Positions 1 to 8,323 are shown, numbered from the stretch's first letter. The stretch: 64,000 bases of DNA from Xanthomonas campestris pv. badrii (GCF_012848175.1 NZ_CP051651.1:2232001-2296000); one strand, 5' to 3'. Notes: generated by a model not told the origin, from the letters alone. A program made the numbers and translations.

Positions 1-94
1 CATCAAGCCACCCCGTGGCACGCGGCCGATTGCGGGTATCGAAGGACACCAGCGTTTCCAGGTGGGTCAGCGTATTGTCGAGCAGTGTCGTCAT
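1..94 (-). pseudogene. argE 5' fragment, copy 1 (cut by window edge)
   Basis: The minus-strand ATG at 94 opens the same frame as the three complete copies to the right, reading TLVSFDTRNRPRATGW in its second half. The LVSFDTRN-PR block is the usual N-terminus of M20-family ArgE deacetylases. This copy already carries the non-ArgE tail (TGWLD), so it is a fragment and not the start of the intact gene. It continues left of base 1. Confidence 0.6.
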
Positions 95-233
95 TGATCG
101 CGTCTGGTTGCGTCGGGCGGCGTGGTGGCGCCTCCCTGGATGGACATGGTGCTTCTACGTTCATGCAGTCCTTCTCCCGCCTGCGGGGGAAGGTGCCCGA
201 AGGGCGGATGGGGGCAGCGCCACAGCCTCGCCC

Positions 234-392
234 TCATCCGGCGCTACGCGCCACCTTCTCCCGCACGCGGGAGAAGAAATCTGCGCGCAGGCGTGCAGCA
301 TCAAGCCACCCCATGGCACGCGGCGGGTTGCGGGTATCGAAGGCCACCAGCGTTTCCAGGTGGGTCAGCGTATTGTCGAGCAGTGTCGTCAT
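234..392 (-). pseudogene. argE 5' fragment, copy 2 (52 codons)
   Basis: Starts at ATG 392. About 26 codons read as an ArgE/acetylcitrulline deacetylase N-terminus (TLVAFDTRNPPRA), then the frame enters the hairpin repeat (GWLDAARLRADFFSRV) and stops at TGA 234-236. It lacks every catalytic and zinc-binding residue of the M20 family, so it cannot be an enzyme. No Shine-Dalgarno is visible. Whether it is translated is unknown. Confidence 0.6.
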
Positions 393-531
393 TGATCGCG
401 TCTGGTTGCGTCGGGCGGCGTGGTGGCGCCTCCCTGGATGGACATGGTGCTTCTACGTTCATGCAGTCCTTCCCCCGCCTGCGGGGGAAGGTGCCCGAAG
501 GGCGGATGGGGGCAGTAGCACAGCCTCGCCC

Positions 532-690
532 TCATCCGGCGCTACGCGCCACCTTCTCCCGCACGCGGGAGAAGAAATCTGCGCGCAGGCGTGCAGCATC
601 AAGCCACCCCATGGCACGCGGCGGGTTGCGGGTATCGAAGGCCACCAGCGTTTCCAGGTGGGTCAGCGTATTGTCGAGCAGTGTCGTCAT
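532..690 (-). pseudogene. argE 5' fragment, copy 3 (52 codons)
   Basis: Same 52-codon frame as copy 2, ATG at 690 and TGA at 532-534, with an identical ArgE-like start (TLVAFDTRNPPRA) and the same repeat-encoded tail. The sequence upstream of its ATG is the second spacer type, shared with copy 4, so the units did not arise from one simple amplification. Confidence 0.6.
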
Positions 691-828
691 TGATCGCGTC
701 TGGTTGCGTCGAACAGCGTTTGGCGTGTCGCCCCATGGAAATAGTGCTTCTAAGTTCGTGCAGCCCTTCCCCCGCCTGCGGGGGAAGGTGCCCGAAGGGC
801 GGATGGGGGCAGCGCCACAGCCTCGCCC

Positions 829-987
829 TCATCGGGCGCTACGCGCCACCTTCGCCCGCACGCGGGAGAAGCAATCTGCGCGCAGGCGTGCAGCATCAAG
901 CCACCCCGTGGCACGCGGCCGATTGCGGGTATCGAAGGACACCAGCGTTTCCAGGTGGGTCAGCGTATTGTCGAGCAGTGTCGTCAT
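829..987 (-). pseudogene. argE 5' fragment, copy 4, nearest to argG
   Basis: ATG at 987, stop 829-831, again 52 codons. It shares TLVSFDTRNRPRATGW with copy 1, whereas copies 2 and 3 have NPPRAMGW. It is the first copy reached by transcription leaving argG (stop 1198-1200), where the intact deacetylase gene would be expected in the arginine cluster. Confidence 0.6.
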
Positions 988-1197
988 TGATCGCGTCTGG
1001 TTGCGTCGAACAGCGTTTGGCGTGTCGCCCCATGGAAATAGTGCTTCTAAGTTCGTGCAGCCCTTCCCCCGCCTGCGGGGGAAGGTGCCCGAAGGGCGGA
1101 TGGGGGCAGTACCACAACCTCGCCCTCATCCGGCGCTACGCGCCACCTTCGCCCGCACGCGGGAGAAGCGATCTGCGCGCAGCACCGAATGCCGTGG

Positions 1198-2433
1198 TCA
1201 GCGATTCACCTGCGCGTACAGCGTGGAACTCATGCCGAACAACTTGATGAAGCCTTCGGCCTCTTCCACGCCCCAATCCGCCGACTGCGCGTAGGTCGCG
1301 CCCTTGGTGTTGAGCAGATGCGGCGAACGCACCGCCACCGCATCGACGCGGCCACCGCGCGTTTCCAGCACCACTTCGCCATTGACCTTGGACTGCGACG
1401 ACTTCAGGAATGCCTCGATGTCGGTCTTGAGCGGGTCGTGGTAGAAACCTTCGTACACCAGCTCCACCCACTTGCGCGCCACGTCCGGCTTGAAGCGATT
1501 CTGCTGCTTGGTCAGCACCGCATCTTCCAGCGCACGGTGCGCGGTGAGCAGCGAAATCAGGCCCGGCGCTTCGAACACGATGCGGCCCTTCAAGCCGATC
1601 ACGGTGTCGCCGGTGTACACGCCGCGGCCCACGCCGTACTGCGCGAACAAGCTGTTGAGCTTGGCCAGGATCTTGGCGCCCGGCAGCGGCTCGCCGTCCA
1701 GTTCCACCGCTTCGCCTTCGACAAACTTCAGCGTCACCGTCAGCGCTTCGGTCGGCCACGCGCTGCGCGGCGCGCACCAGCCACGCGCACCCTCGCCCGG
1801 GGCTTCCCACCGATCGATCTCGCCGCCGGACATGGTCAGTCCCAGCAGGTTCTCGTTGATGGTGTAGGCCTGCTGCTTGGCACGCACGCCGAAGCCGCGC
1901 TCTTCCAGATACTTCTGCTCGTAGGCGCGGGTCTGGGTGTGCTCCTTCTGGATTTCGCGGATCGGCGCGACGATCTGGTAGTCGCCCAGCGCCTTCACCG
2001 CCAGGTCGAAACGCACCTGGTCGTTGCCCATGCCGGTGCAGCCGTGCGCGATGATGCGCGTGCCCAGTTCTTCGGCGCGCTTGAGCGCGGCATCGACGAT
2101 CAGGTAGCGGTCCGACACCAGCAACGGGTACTGGCCCTGGTAGCCCTCGCCCGCCCACACGAACGGCTTGACGAAGCCTTCCCAGATCGCCGGGCCGCCA
2201 TCGACGGTGACATGGCTGGCCGCGCCCAGTTCGGCGGCGCGCTTCTCGATGAACTCACGTTCTTCGGCATCCACGCCGCCGGTATCGGCAAACACCGTGT
2301 GCACCGCGTAGCCACGTTCCTGCAGATACGGAATGCAGAAGCTGGTGTCCAGACCACCGGAGAACGCCAGGACGATGTCTTTGGTGCCGGGAGTGGAGAT
2401 TGGGGATTCGGGATTGGTGGAAGCAGCGCTCAT
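1198..2433 (-). CDS. argG: Argininosuccinate synthase
   Basis: Cytosolic enzyme that ligates citrulline and aspartate at the cost of ATP to AMP to give argininosuccinate, the penultimate arginine step. It has 411 residues from ATG 2433, which is preceded by AAGGA 8 bases upstream; a TTG codon directly before the ATG is less likely. The ATP-pyrophosphatase loop SGGLDTS lies at residues 25-31 and the family block [12 protein letters not shown] follows in the middle. Residues 7-15 (NPESPISTP) are encoded by GGGATTC-type repeats and are not typical of the family; the conserved protein begins near KDIVLAF. It lies 53 bp downstream of argF' on the same strand, in a likely operon. Downstream there are only argE fragments in this window. 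Confidence 0.96.
   Translation of the reverse strand: MSAASTNPESPISTPGTKDIVLAFSGGLDTSFCIPYLQERGYAVHTVFADTGGVDAEEREFIEKRAAELGAASHVTVDGGPAIWEGFVKPFVWAGEGYQGQYPLLVSDRYLIVDAALKRAEELGTRIIAHGCTGMGNDQVRFDLAVKALGDYQIVAPIREIQKEHTQTRAYEQKYLEERGFGVRAKQQAYTINENLLGLTMSGGEIDRWEAPGEGARGWCAPRSAWPTEALTVTLKFVEGEAVELDGEPLPGAKILAKLNSLFAQYGVGRGVYTGDTVIGLKGRIVFEAPGLISLLTAHRALEDAVLTKQQNRFKPDVARKWVELVYEGFYHDPLKTDIEAFLKSSQSKVNGEVVLETRGGRVDAVAVRSPHLLNTKGATYAQSADWGVEEAEGFIKLFGMSSTLYAQVNR
2387..2417. repeat. Degenerate GGGATTC/GGGAGT heptads inside the start of argG
   Basis: Tandem degenerate heptads (GGGAGTG, GAGATTG, GGGATTC, GGGATTG) fall inside codons 7-15 of argG. The same motif recurs at 2481-2510, 21769-21798 and 35376-35450. 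Confidence 0.7.
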
Positions 2434-2480
2434 CAATGTTCCTTAGTACGTAAAGGTGGGGGCCAAGGTGTTGCTGTTGC

Positions 2481-2510
2481 GATTCTCTAATCCCGATTCC
2501 CGATTCCCGC
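2481..2510. repeat. GATTCCC heptads encoding the ArgF' C-terminus
   Basis: Three near-perfect heptads (ATCCCG, ATTCCCG, ATTCCC). On the minus strand they encode the last residues of ArgF' (GIGNRD) and its TAG stop. Confidence 0.8.
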
Positions 2511-3518
2511 TTGCGAAGCAAGCGCAGCCATGATCGCCTTCTGCACATGCAGGCGATTCTCCGCCTCATCGATGGCGATGCAGTTGGGCGAATCCATCAC
2601 CGCATCGGTGGCCTTGACGTTGCGACGCAGTGGCAGGCAATGCGAGAACACGCCGTTATTGGTCAGCGCCATCTTGCGCTCGTCGACGATGAAGTGCTGG
2701 TACTGGTCGCGGATCGGCTTTTCCGGCTCCCAGTTGCCGAAGAACGGCAACGCGCCCCAGCTCTTGGCATACACCACATCGGCGCCGGCGTAGGCGCTGT
2801 CGATATCGTGGCTCACCTGCAGCGAGCCACCGCTTTCGGCCACGTTCTGCGCCGCCCAGCCCATGTAGCGCTCGTCCAGGACGTAGTCCGGCGTCGGGCA
2901 CAGCAAGGTCACGTCCATGCCCATGCGCGTGGCAATGGTCAGCGCGGAATTGGCCACCGCAGTGTTGAGCGGCTTGGGGTGGTAGGTCCAGGTCAGCACG
3001 TACTTCTTGCCGCGCAGATCGCTGGTACCGAAGTGTTCCTGCAGCGCCAGCGCATGCGCCAGCTCCTGGCACGGGTGGGTGATCGTCTCCATGTTGATCA
3101 CCGGCACCGGCGAATACTTGGCGAAGCTCTTGAGCACCTGGTCCTCGCGGTCCTTGGACCAGTCGACGAACTTCGGGAACGCACGCACGCCGATCAGGTC
3201 CACATAGCGCCCCAGCACGCGCGCCACTTCGGCGATGTGCTCTTCGGTATCGCCATCCATCACCGTGCCCAGGTTGAACTCGATCGGCCACGCATCCTTG
3301 CCCGGCTGCAGCACCACCGCATGCCCACCCAGCTGGAAGGCACCCAGTTCGAAGCTGGTGCGGGTGCGCATGGACGGGTTGAAGAACACCAGCGCGATCG
3401 ACTTGCCCTTCAGCTCGCTTCCCAGCTTGTTGCGTTTGAACAGCGCGGCCTGGGTCAACAGCGCGTCCAGTTCGGCGCGGCTCCAGTCCTGGGTGTTCAA
3501 GAAGTGCTTCAGTGACAT
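2487..3518 (-). CDS. argF': N-acetylornithine carbamoyltransferase (AOTCase)
   Basis: Transfers the carbamoyl group of carbamoyl phosphate to N-acetyl-L-ornithine, giving N-acetylcitrulline. This is the xanthomonad variant pathway, not classical ornithine carbamoylation. The protein has 343 residues. It shows the carbamoyl-phosphate motif SMRTR (49-53), HPCQ (148-151) and HCLPLRR (293-299). Glu92 and Lys302 match two residues known from the X. campestris AOTCase structure, the specificity residue and the carboxylated lysine. Residues after about 336 (AGIGNRD) are encoded by GGGAATC repeats, so the C-terminus looks recently remodelled. The ATG at 3518 follows a leader and terminator that may control the operon with argG. 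Confidence 0.95.
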   Translation of the reverse strand: MSLKHFLNTQDWSRAELDALLTQAALFKRNKLGSELKGKSIALVFFNPSMRTRTSFELGAFQLGGHAVVLQPGKDAWPIEFNLGTVMDGDTEEHIAEVARVLGRYVDLIGVRAFPKFVDWSKDREDQVLKSFAKYSPVPVINMETITHPCQELAHALALQEHFGTSDLRGKKYVLTWTYHPKPLNTAVANSALTIATRMGMDVTLLCPTPDYVLDERYMGWAAQNVAESGGSLQVSHDIDSAYAGADVVYAKSWGALPFFGNWEPEKPIRDQYQHFIVDERKMALTNNGVFSHCLPLRRNVKATDAVMDSPNCIAIDEAENRLHVQKAIMAALASQAGIGNRD

Positions 3519-3622
3519 CGATCGATCCTTTGCTGCGTGCTTCTGCTGCGTGGTCCGTCAGGAGCGACGGGGTGCGCGACATGCGCGTTTCTTGCGGTTG
3601 AAACTTTCGTGACGCCAAAACG

Positions 3623-3650
3623 AAAAAACCCAGCCTGCGGGCTGGGTTTT
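3623..3650 (-). terminator. Intrinsic terminator upstream of argF' (possible attenuator)
   Basis: Perfect 9-bp stem AACCCAGCC/GGCTGGGTT (3627-3635 with 3640-3648), 4-base loop, followed on the minus strand by six T. It lies 105 bp before the argF' start. Its 5' arm can alternatively pair with GCTGGGT at the end of the upstream 33-codon frame (3681-3687), which would prevent the terminator from forming. The simpler reading is that it ends the transcript of the 3831-4343 gene. Confidence 0.85.
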
Positions 3651-3678
3651 CAACGTCGGAACAGCAAAACGCCCCGGC

Positions 3679-3780
3679 TCACCCAGCGAACATGTGGGAT
3701 TCCGGTCGGCGGGCACGCGAGGTCATGCCGGAGGCCATCCGGGCGGCGCTGGTGTCGTGCTGAAAGGCGTTTGCTTGCAT
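3679..3780 (-). CDS. 33-codon open frame, possible arginine leader peptide
   Basis: ATG at 3780 with GAGGA about 10 bases upstream; stop TGA at 3679-3681. The peptide contains four arginines, three of them clustered (SRARRP, residues 21-26; codons CGT, CGC, CGA). Its last codons GCT GGG T form the arm that competes with the terminator 30 bases downstream. A second segment (CACCAGCG, 3747-3754) can pair with CGCTGGGTG (3680-3688) with one bulged G. The layout resembles a ribosome-mediated attenuator. No promoter is obvious and translation is not proven, so it may be a chance frame. Confidence 0.4.
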   Translation of the reverse strand: MQANAFQHDTSAARMASGMTSRARRPESHMFAG

Positions 3781-3830
3781 AGGGCGCGAATCCTCGCATG
3801 CATGCGGGAACGGCGCAACCGCCGCGCGGC

Positions 3831-4343
3831 TCAGCGCGGCGGCGCGACGATGGCGTCGGGGATGTAGGGGGTCACCGAGACGCGGATCCGCAGCCGGTTG
3901 CCCGGGTCCTCCGGCAACCGCGAGCGATATTTGGTGCCCTTGTAGACGTAGTCCACGTCGAAGGCGATCGGCCGGCGGAACTCGCGCGGCACTTCCACCA
4001 CCTTGCAGTTGCGGCGCGTGCTGATCGGCGGCACCGCCGCCGGCGCGGCCGGCTCGGGGCGACGCGAGAACATTTCCTTGACCGAATCCATCATGCGGTT
4101 GATGCGCCCCTCGTCCTCGGCCGGCGCCACCGCAACCTGGGCGGCCTGCTCGGCCTCGCACTGCTCCTCGATGCGGGTGGCGCGCAAGGTCTGGTACACC
4201 GGCTCCACGTTCAATACCTGGGCGTAGTCGAGCTTGACGTTCTCGATCACGACGACCCGGTTTTTCACCTCGGGATCTGCGGCATGTGCCGGCATCACCT
4301 GCCAGGCCAGCACGCACAGCACGGAGAACGGGAGAAGTCGCAT
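3831..4343 (-). CDS. Secreted protein resembling the flanks of glycine-zipper envelope proteins
   Basis: 170 residues with a Sec-type signal peptide ending at about PAHA-ADPE, so probably periplasmic. After it come a valine-rich segment (NRVVVIENV, then VLNVEPVYQTL), a low-complexity Ala/Pro linker, and a C-terminal part with DVDYVYKGTKY and RLRIRVSV. This pattern is known from proteins with a 2TM glycine-zipper (17-kDa antigen/UmoD-like), but no glycine zipper is present here. Two cysteines, one per half (EQC, NC), could form a disulfide. Upstream in-frame ATGs precede the signal sequence; ATG 4343 gives the best signal peptide. It is divergent from cysS. Function unknown. Confidence 0.75.
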   Translation of the reverse strand: MRLLPFSVLCVLAWQVMPAHAADPEVKNRVVVIENVKLDYAQVLNVEPVYQTLRATRIEEQCEAEQAAQVAVAPAEDEGRINRMMDSVKEMFSRRPEPAAPAAVPPISTRRNCKVVEVPREFRRPIAFDVDYVYKGTKYRSRLPEDPGNRLRIRVSVTPYIPDAIVAPPR

Positions 4344-4464
4344 CAGGAGCAAGATGGCCAGGCCAGGCAATACGTTAGTGTATGGAGCTTGGATGGTTCC
4401 GGGCTGAACGCAGCCCATCCGGTTGCCGGGCAGCCAACCGGTTCGCCGCACTGCCGCGACCGGC

Positions 4465-4470
4465 TAGAAT
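4465..4470 (+). promoter_or_regulatory. Candidate -10 box for cysS
   Basis: TAGAAT lies 21 bases before the cysS ATG, which would give a leader of about 15 nt. The hexamer 17 bp upstream (TTCGCC) is only a weak -35 match. Prediction by eye. Confidence 0.35.
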
Positions 4471-4491
4471 CGCGAGGTTGCCCCTTTCAAG

Positions 4492-5913
4492 ATGCCGATG
4501 AGCCTGCGCCTGCACAACAACCTGACGCGGCGGGTCGAACCGTTCGCGCCGCTCGATCCCGCCAGCCCCACCCTGTACGTGTGCGGCCCCACCGTCTACA
4601 ACTACGCGCATATCGGCAACGCACGCGGCCCGGTGGTGTTCGATGTACTGGCCGCGCTGCTGCGCCGCCGCTATGGCGCCCTGCGCTACGCGCGCAACAT
4701 CACCGACGTGGACGACAAGATCAACGCCGCCGCGCAGGCGCAAGGCGTGCCGATCTCCGTCATCACCGACCGTTTCGCCGCGATCTATCGCCAGGACATG
4801 GCCGCGCTCGGTGTGGTGCCGCCGGACATCGAACCGGAAGCCACCGCGCACATCCCGCAGATCGTGGCGATGATCGAGCAGCTGATCGCGAGCGGACATG
4901 CCTACGCCGCCGAAGGCCATGTGCTGTTCGCGGTGGCCAGCTTCGATGGCTACGGCAAGCTGTCGCGGCGCGATCCGGACGAGATGCTGGCCGGCGCCCG
5001 CGTGGACGTGGCGCCGTACAAGCGCGACCCCGGCGACTTCGTGCTGTGGAAACCGTCCAGCGACGAGCTGCCCGGCTGGGAGTCGCCGTGGGGCCGTGGC
5101 CGCCCCGGCTGGCATATCGAATGCTCGGCGATGGCCGCGGCCCATCTGGGCCCCACCATCGACATCCATGCCGGCGGTGTGGACCTGCAGTTTCCGCACC
5201 ACGAAAACGAAATCGCGCAGAGCGAGTGCGCCCACGGCGGCGCCACCTTCGCACGGTTCTGGCTGCACAACGGCATGCTCAATTTCAGCGGCGCCAAGAT
5301 GAGCAAGTCGCTGGGCAACATCGAAACCGTGCACGACCTGATTGCCAGGCATCCGCCCGAAGCGCTGCGCTGCGCGCTGTTGAGCGCGCATTATCGGCAG
5401 CCGCTGGATTGGTCGGATGCGTTGATCGAGGATCAGATCAAGCGCCTGGATGGCTTGTACGGTACCTTGCGCCGGCTTGCTGGCGTCCGAGCGGAACCGG
5501 CAATTCCCGCGCAGATCGAAGAGGCGCTCAACGACGATCTCAATACACCGCTGGCGTTAGCGGTGCTCGCCAAGTTAGCCAGAGAGGCCAATCGCGCTTT
5601 GCTTGAGATGGCGCCGCCGGGCGGCCCCGATCCTGCGGATGCCGGCACGCGGGGCGACGCCGTACGTCGGGCCAAGGCCGAATTGCTCGGCGCCGGTCTG
5701 GCCTTGGGCCTACTCCAGCAAGACCCGGCCGCCTGGTTCTCGCGCGGCACCGACGCCGGCGACGATGCGCGCATCACTGCGCTGGTCGAAGAGCGCAGCG
5801 CCGCGAAGAAGGCCAAGGATTTCGCCCGTGCCGATGCCATCCGCAAGCAACTCGCCGACGAGGGCATCGTCCTGGAAGACACCCCGCAAGGCGTACGCTG
5901 GAAACGCGCCTGA
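4492..5913 (+). CDS. cysS: Cysteinyl-tRNA synthetase
   Basis: Class I aminoacyl-tRNA synthetase that charges tRNA-Cys in the cytosol. It has 473 residues, close to the family norm. The first zinc cysteine is Cys31 ([10 protein letters not shown]), the HIGH-type signature is HIGN at 40-43 and the KMSKS loop is at 269-273; [10 protein letters not shown] and HHENE of the zinc site are also present. Two in-frame ATGs (4492 and 4498) are both possible starts. It is transcribed away from the secreted-protein gene at 4343 and is followed by two hairpin-repeat elements, so it is probably monocistronic. Confidence 0.96.
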   Translation: MPMSLRLHNNLTRRVEPFAPLDPASPTLYVCGPTVYNYAHIGNARGPVVFDVLAALLRRRYGALRYARNITDVDDKINAAAQAQGVPISVITDRFAAIYRQDMAALGVVPPDIEPEATAHIPQIVAMIEQLIASGHAYAAEGHVLFAVASFDGYGKLSRRDPDEMLAGARVDVAPYKRDPGDFVLWKPSSDELPGWESPWGRGRPGWHIECSAMAAAHLGPTIDIHAGGVDLQFPHHENEIAQSECAHGGATFARFWLHNGMLNFSGAKMSKSLGNIETVHDLIARHPPEALRCALLSAHYRQPLDWSDALIEDQIKRLDGLYGTLRRLAGVRAEPAIPAQIEEALNDDLNTPLALAVLAKLAREANRALLEMAPPGGPDPADAGTRGDAVRRAKAELLGAGLALGLLQQDPAAWFSRGTDAGDDARITALVEERSAAKKAKDFARADAIRKQLADEGIVLEDTPQGVRWKRA

Positions 5914-5918
5914 CCGTT

Positions 5919-6063
5919 CCTTCTCCCGCCGGGACATTGTCCCCCTTCATGGGGGAGAAGGTGGCGCGTAGCGCCGGATGAGGGTGCGGGCGAAGCCACG
6001 TGCACTAGACCACGAGGCTTCGCCCCTACCCTCACCCCAACCCCTCTCCCGGCGGGAGAGGGG
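5919..6063. repeat. Composite hairpin repeat element, copy 1
   Basis: About 145 bp directly after cysS. It begins with a CTTCTCCC...GGGGGAGAAG hairpin and ends with a CCCCTCTCCCGGCGGGAGAGGGG hairpin. The interior holds inverted arms GATGAGGGTGCGGGCGAAGC and GCTTCGCCCCTACCCTCACC. The same architecture recurs at 6140 and 11964, and its left hairpin is part of the array at 1-1182. It is REP/MITE-like with no coding capacity. Confidence 0.8.
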
Positions 6064-6139
6064 CAATTCCCGAGTTCAATACTCTACTCATCCCCTGAAC
6101 CGCACTTGCACACCTCCACGTCAAAAGCGCATGACATAC

Positions 6140-6317
6140 CCTTCTCCCGTCGGGACATTGTCCCCCTTCATGGGGGAGAAGGTGGCGCGCAGCGCCGGAT
6201 GAGGGTACGAGCGCAGCCACGTGCACCTTTTTGAGATGGACGAAGCCGTTCGCATCGAATTCCCGCGAGGCTTCGCCCCTACCCTCACCCCAACCCCTCT
6301 CCCGGCGGGAGAGGGGC
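6140..6317. repeat. Composite hairpin repeat element, copy 2
   Basis: Second copy of the element at 5919, same orientation, about 178 bp because of a longer central part. The two copies lie 76 bp apart between cysS and sufE. Together they account for most of the 450-bp gap; nothing else is seen in the rest. Confidence 0.8.
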
Positions 6318-6363
6318 TCTGACCGAACGCCCCTGGATTTTTGCGAACGATTCTGGAACTTTG

Positions 6364-6801
6364 ATGACCAACTCCCCCTTCCCGCTCGAACCCACTGCCA
6401 CCGAGGCGCAGGCCGCCATTGCCGAGGAGTTCTCCTTCTTCGGCGATTGGTCCGAGCGCTACCAGTACCTGATCGACCTGGGTCGCAAGCTGCCCGCCTT
6501 CCCGGAGCAGTGGAAGACCGAAGAGCATCGCCTGCACGGCTGCCAGTCGATGGTGTGGATCGTGCCCGAGGGCAGCGCCGAGCGGCTGGACTTCCACGCC
6601 GTCAGCGATTCGGCGATCGTCTCCGGGCTGATCTATCTGGCGCTGCGGGTGTATTCCGGGCGTAGCGCGCAGGAAATCCTGGCGACCGAGCCGGACTACA
6701 TCGCCGGCATCGGCCTGGCCAAGCACCTGTCGCCGACCCGCAGCAATGGCGTGGCCGCGATGCTGGCCTTCATCCGCGACACCGCACGCGCGCAACAGTG
6801 A
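6364..6801 (+). CDS. sufE: SufE-family cysteine desulfuration protein
   Basis: Accepts persulfide sulfur from a SufS-type cysteine desulfurase and hands it on for Fe-S cluster assembly. It has 145 residues, the usual SufE length. The acceptor cysteine is Cys60 in HRLHGCQS, the family signature. ATG 6364 is chosen over the TTG codon just before it. Its stop overlaps the GTG start of the next gene by four bases (GTGA), so the two are probably translationally coupled. No other suf genes are nearby. Confidence 0.93.
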   Translation: MTNSPFPLEPTATEAQAAIAEEFSFFGDWSERYQYLIDLGRKLPAFPEQWKTEEHRLHGCQSMVWIVPEGSAERLDFHAVSDSAIVSGLIYLALRVYSGRSAQEILATEPDYIAGIGLAKHLSPTRSNGVAAMLAFIRDTARAQQ

Positions 6802-8048
6802 GCGCGCCCGCACCCTCGCCCGCCGATTCGCTGCGCACGCTGTTTGCGCATCCCGGCTTCGGCCTGGTCCTGCTGTATCGCGTCGCGGCGATGCTGTCCT
6901 ACCAGATCGTGGCGGTCACGGTCGGCTGGCATATCTACGAAATCACCCGCAACCCGCTGTCGCTGGGCCTGATCGGGCTGGCGGAAATCCTGCCGTTCTT
7001 CTGCATCGCGCCGTTTGCCGGCTACCTGGTCGATCACCTGCCACGGCGGCGGCTCGGCATGGTGGCGGTGCTGGGCCTGGTCGGCACCGCACTGCTGTTG
7101 CTGGCGATCGCGCATGGATGGCTGCCGGCGCAGGGCGTGTGGCCGATCTATGCGGCCATCGCGCTGACCGGGGCGGCACGCTCGTTCCTGTCGCCGGTCT
7201 ATAACGCCCTGTTCGCCCGTGCACTCCCGCGCGAAGCGTTCGCACGCGGCGCCAGCATCGGCAGCGTCACCTTCCAGGCCGGCATGGTGATCGGCCCTGC
7301 GCTGGGCGGGGTGCTGGTCGGCTGGGGCGGCAAGGGGCTGGCCTATGGCGTGGCCGCCAGCGTGGCACTGGTGGCGATCCTGGCGCTGGCGCTGTTGCGC
7401 GTGGAAGAACCGATCAACGACGGCGCACGTGCGCCGATCTTCCGCAGCATCGCCGAAGGCGCACAGTTCGTGCTGTCCAACCAGATCATGCTCGGCGCGA
7501 TGGCGCTGGACATGTTTTCGGTGCTGCTGGGCGGCGCGGTGTCGATGCTGCCGGCCTTCATCCACGACATCCTGCACTACGGACCGGAAGGCCTGGGCAT
7601 CCTGCGCGGCGCGCCGGCACTGGGCTCGATCGTGGTGGGCGTCTGGCTGGCGCGACACCCGCTGCAACGCAATGCCGGACGCGTGCTGATGCTGTCGGTG
7701 GCCGGCTTCGGGCTGTGCACCATCGCCTTTGGCCTATCGCGCCACTTCTGGCTGTCGGCGGCCATCCTGCTGGTGTACGGCATGTGCGATGGCGTCTCGG
7801 TGGTGGTGCGGCAGACCATCCTGCAACTGGCCACGCCGGATGCGATGCGCGGGCGGGTGTCGTCGATCAACGGCATCTTCATCGGCTCGTCCAACGAACT
7901 GGGTGCCTTCTACGACGGGGTGATGGCGCGCCTGGTGGGGCTGGTACCGGCCGTGGTCATCGGCGGCTGCGTCACCCTGGGCGTGGTGGCGACCACCGCC
8001 TGGAAGGCGCCGCGCCTGCGCAAGCTGGACCTGCGCGAGCTGCAGTAG
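6798..8048 (+). CDS. Major facilitator superfamily exporter
   Basis: 416-residue inner-membrane protein with about 12 hydrophobic segments. The loop motif GYLVDHLPRRR at 75-85 fits the G-x3-D-x4-RR motif between helices 2 and 3. It resembles the EntS/MFS_3 group of exporters (siderophores, drugs), but the substrate cannot be read from the sequence. The GTG start at 6798 overlaps the sufE stop, so expression is probably linked to sufE. The C-terminus (RKLDLREL) is cytosolic. Confidence 0.88.
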   Translation: MSAPAPSPADSLRTLFAHPGFGLVLLYRVAAMLSYQIVAVTVGWHIYEITRNPLSLGLIGLAEILPFFCIAPFAGYLVDHLPRRRLGMVAVLGLVGTALLLLAIAHGWLPAQGVWPIYAAIALTGAARSFLSPVYNALFARALPREAFARGASIGSVTFQAGMVIGPALGGVLVGWGGKGLAYGVAASVALVAILALALLRVEEPINDGARAPIFRSIAEGAQFVLSNQIMLGAMALDMFSVLLGGAVSMLPAFIHDILHYGPEGLGILRGAPALGSIVVGVWLARHPLQRNAGRVLMLSVAGFGLCTIAFGLSRHFWLSAAILLVYGMCDGVSVVVRQTILQLATPDAMRGRVSSINGIFIGSSNELGAFYDGVMARLVGLVPAVVIGGCVTLGVVATTAWKAPRLRKLDLRELQ

Positions 8049-8296
8049 GCAATGCGCACCGGCCGCGCGCCGCCGGTGCCGCCCCGGTGGCTCGATGCGA
8101 ATGTGTTACGCCTGAGACGACGCGTGCGCTTTGCCCGGACGGCAGCGCGCGTGGCGCGGTTGCAGACATCGTCCCGTGCACGCGCGGCTCGAACAGGGAG
8201 CTGGCCAGGTCGGCCGCCATCGCCGGGCGCGGCCACCATGCATCGACATTGCGTCTTCGCGCACTCATACGCCAGCTGGGTGGACCCGGCGACCCA
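8049..8296. other. Intergenic gap without recognisable gene
   Basis: Lies between two convergent genes and up to the dksA-like terminator. It contains a GC-rich hairpin near 8055-8085 (GCGCACCGGC.../...GCCGGTGCC), possibly the end of the MFS transcript, though without a T tract. No RNA gene or credible small frame was recognised. Confidence 0.5.
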
Positions 8297-8297
8297 C

Positions 8298-8323
8298 AAA
8301 AAAGCCCCGCACGTGGCGGGGCT
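8298..8323 (-). terminator. Intrinsic terminator of the dksA-like gene
   Basis: Stem AGCCCCGC/GCGGGGCT (8303-8310 with 8316-8323), 5-base loop, T6 on the minus strand. It lies 20 bp after the dksA-like stop. Confidence 0.85.

Larger units (their letters stand above)
1..1182. repeat. Four tandem ~297-bp units carrying argE 5' fragments and hairpin repeats
   Basis: Four head-to-tail copies start at 1, 299, 597 and 894; the last ends near 1182, just after argG. Each unit holds (a) a minus-strand ATG followed by ~26 codons of an ArgE-like N-terminus, (b) a spacer, and (c) two facing hairpin repeats of the kind also found alone at 5919, 6140 and 11964. Units 1 and 2 share one spacer version (near 113-165 and 411-463). 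Units 3 and 4 share another (near 711-763 and 1008-1060). The array runs off the left edge, so its full length is unknown. Units differ by a few substitutions and single-base indels, hence periods of 298, 298 and 297. Confidence 0.9.

Noticed and set aside
1..1182. Repetitive array considered as a CRISPR or as coding repeats on the plus strand
   Set aside because: Units are ~297 bp and differ by few bases with no unique spacers, so it is not a CRISPR. The long plus-strand frames exist only because a GC-rich sequence is repeated; the minus strand gives the recognisable ArgE start.
2487..3518. Ordinary ornithine carbamoyltransferase
   Set aside because: Residues Glu92 and Lys302 and the overall sequence match the acetylornithine enzyme of xanthomonads.
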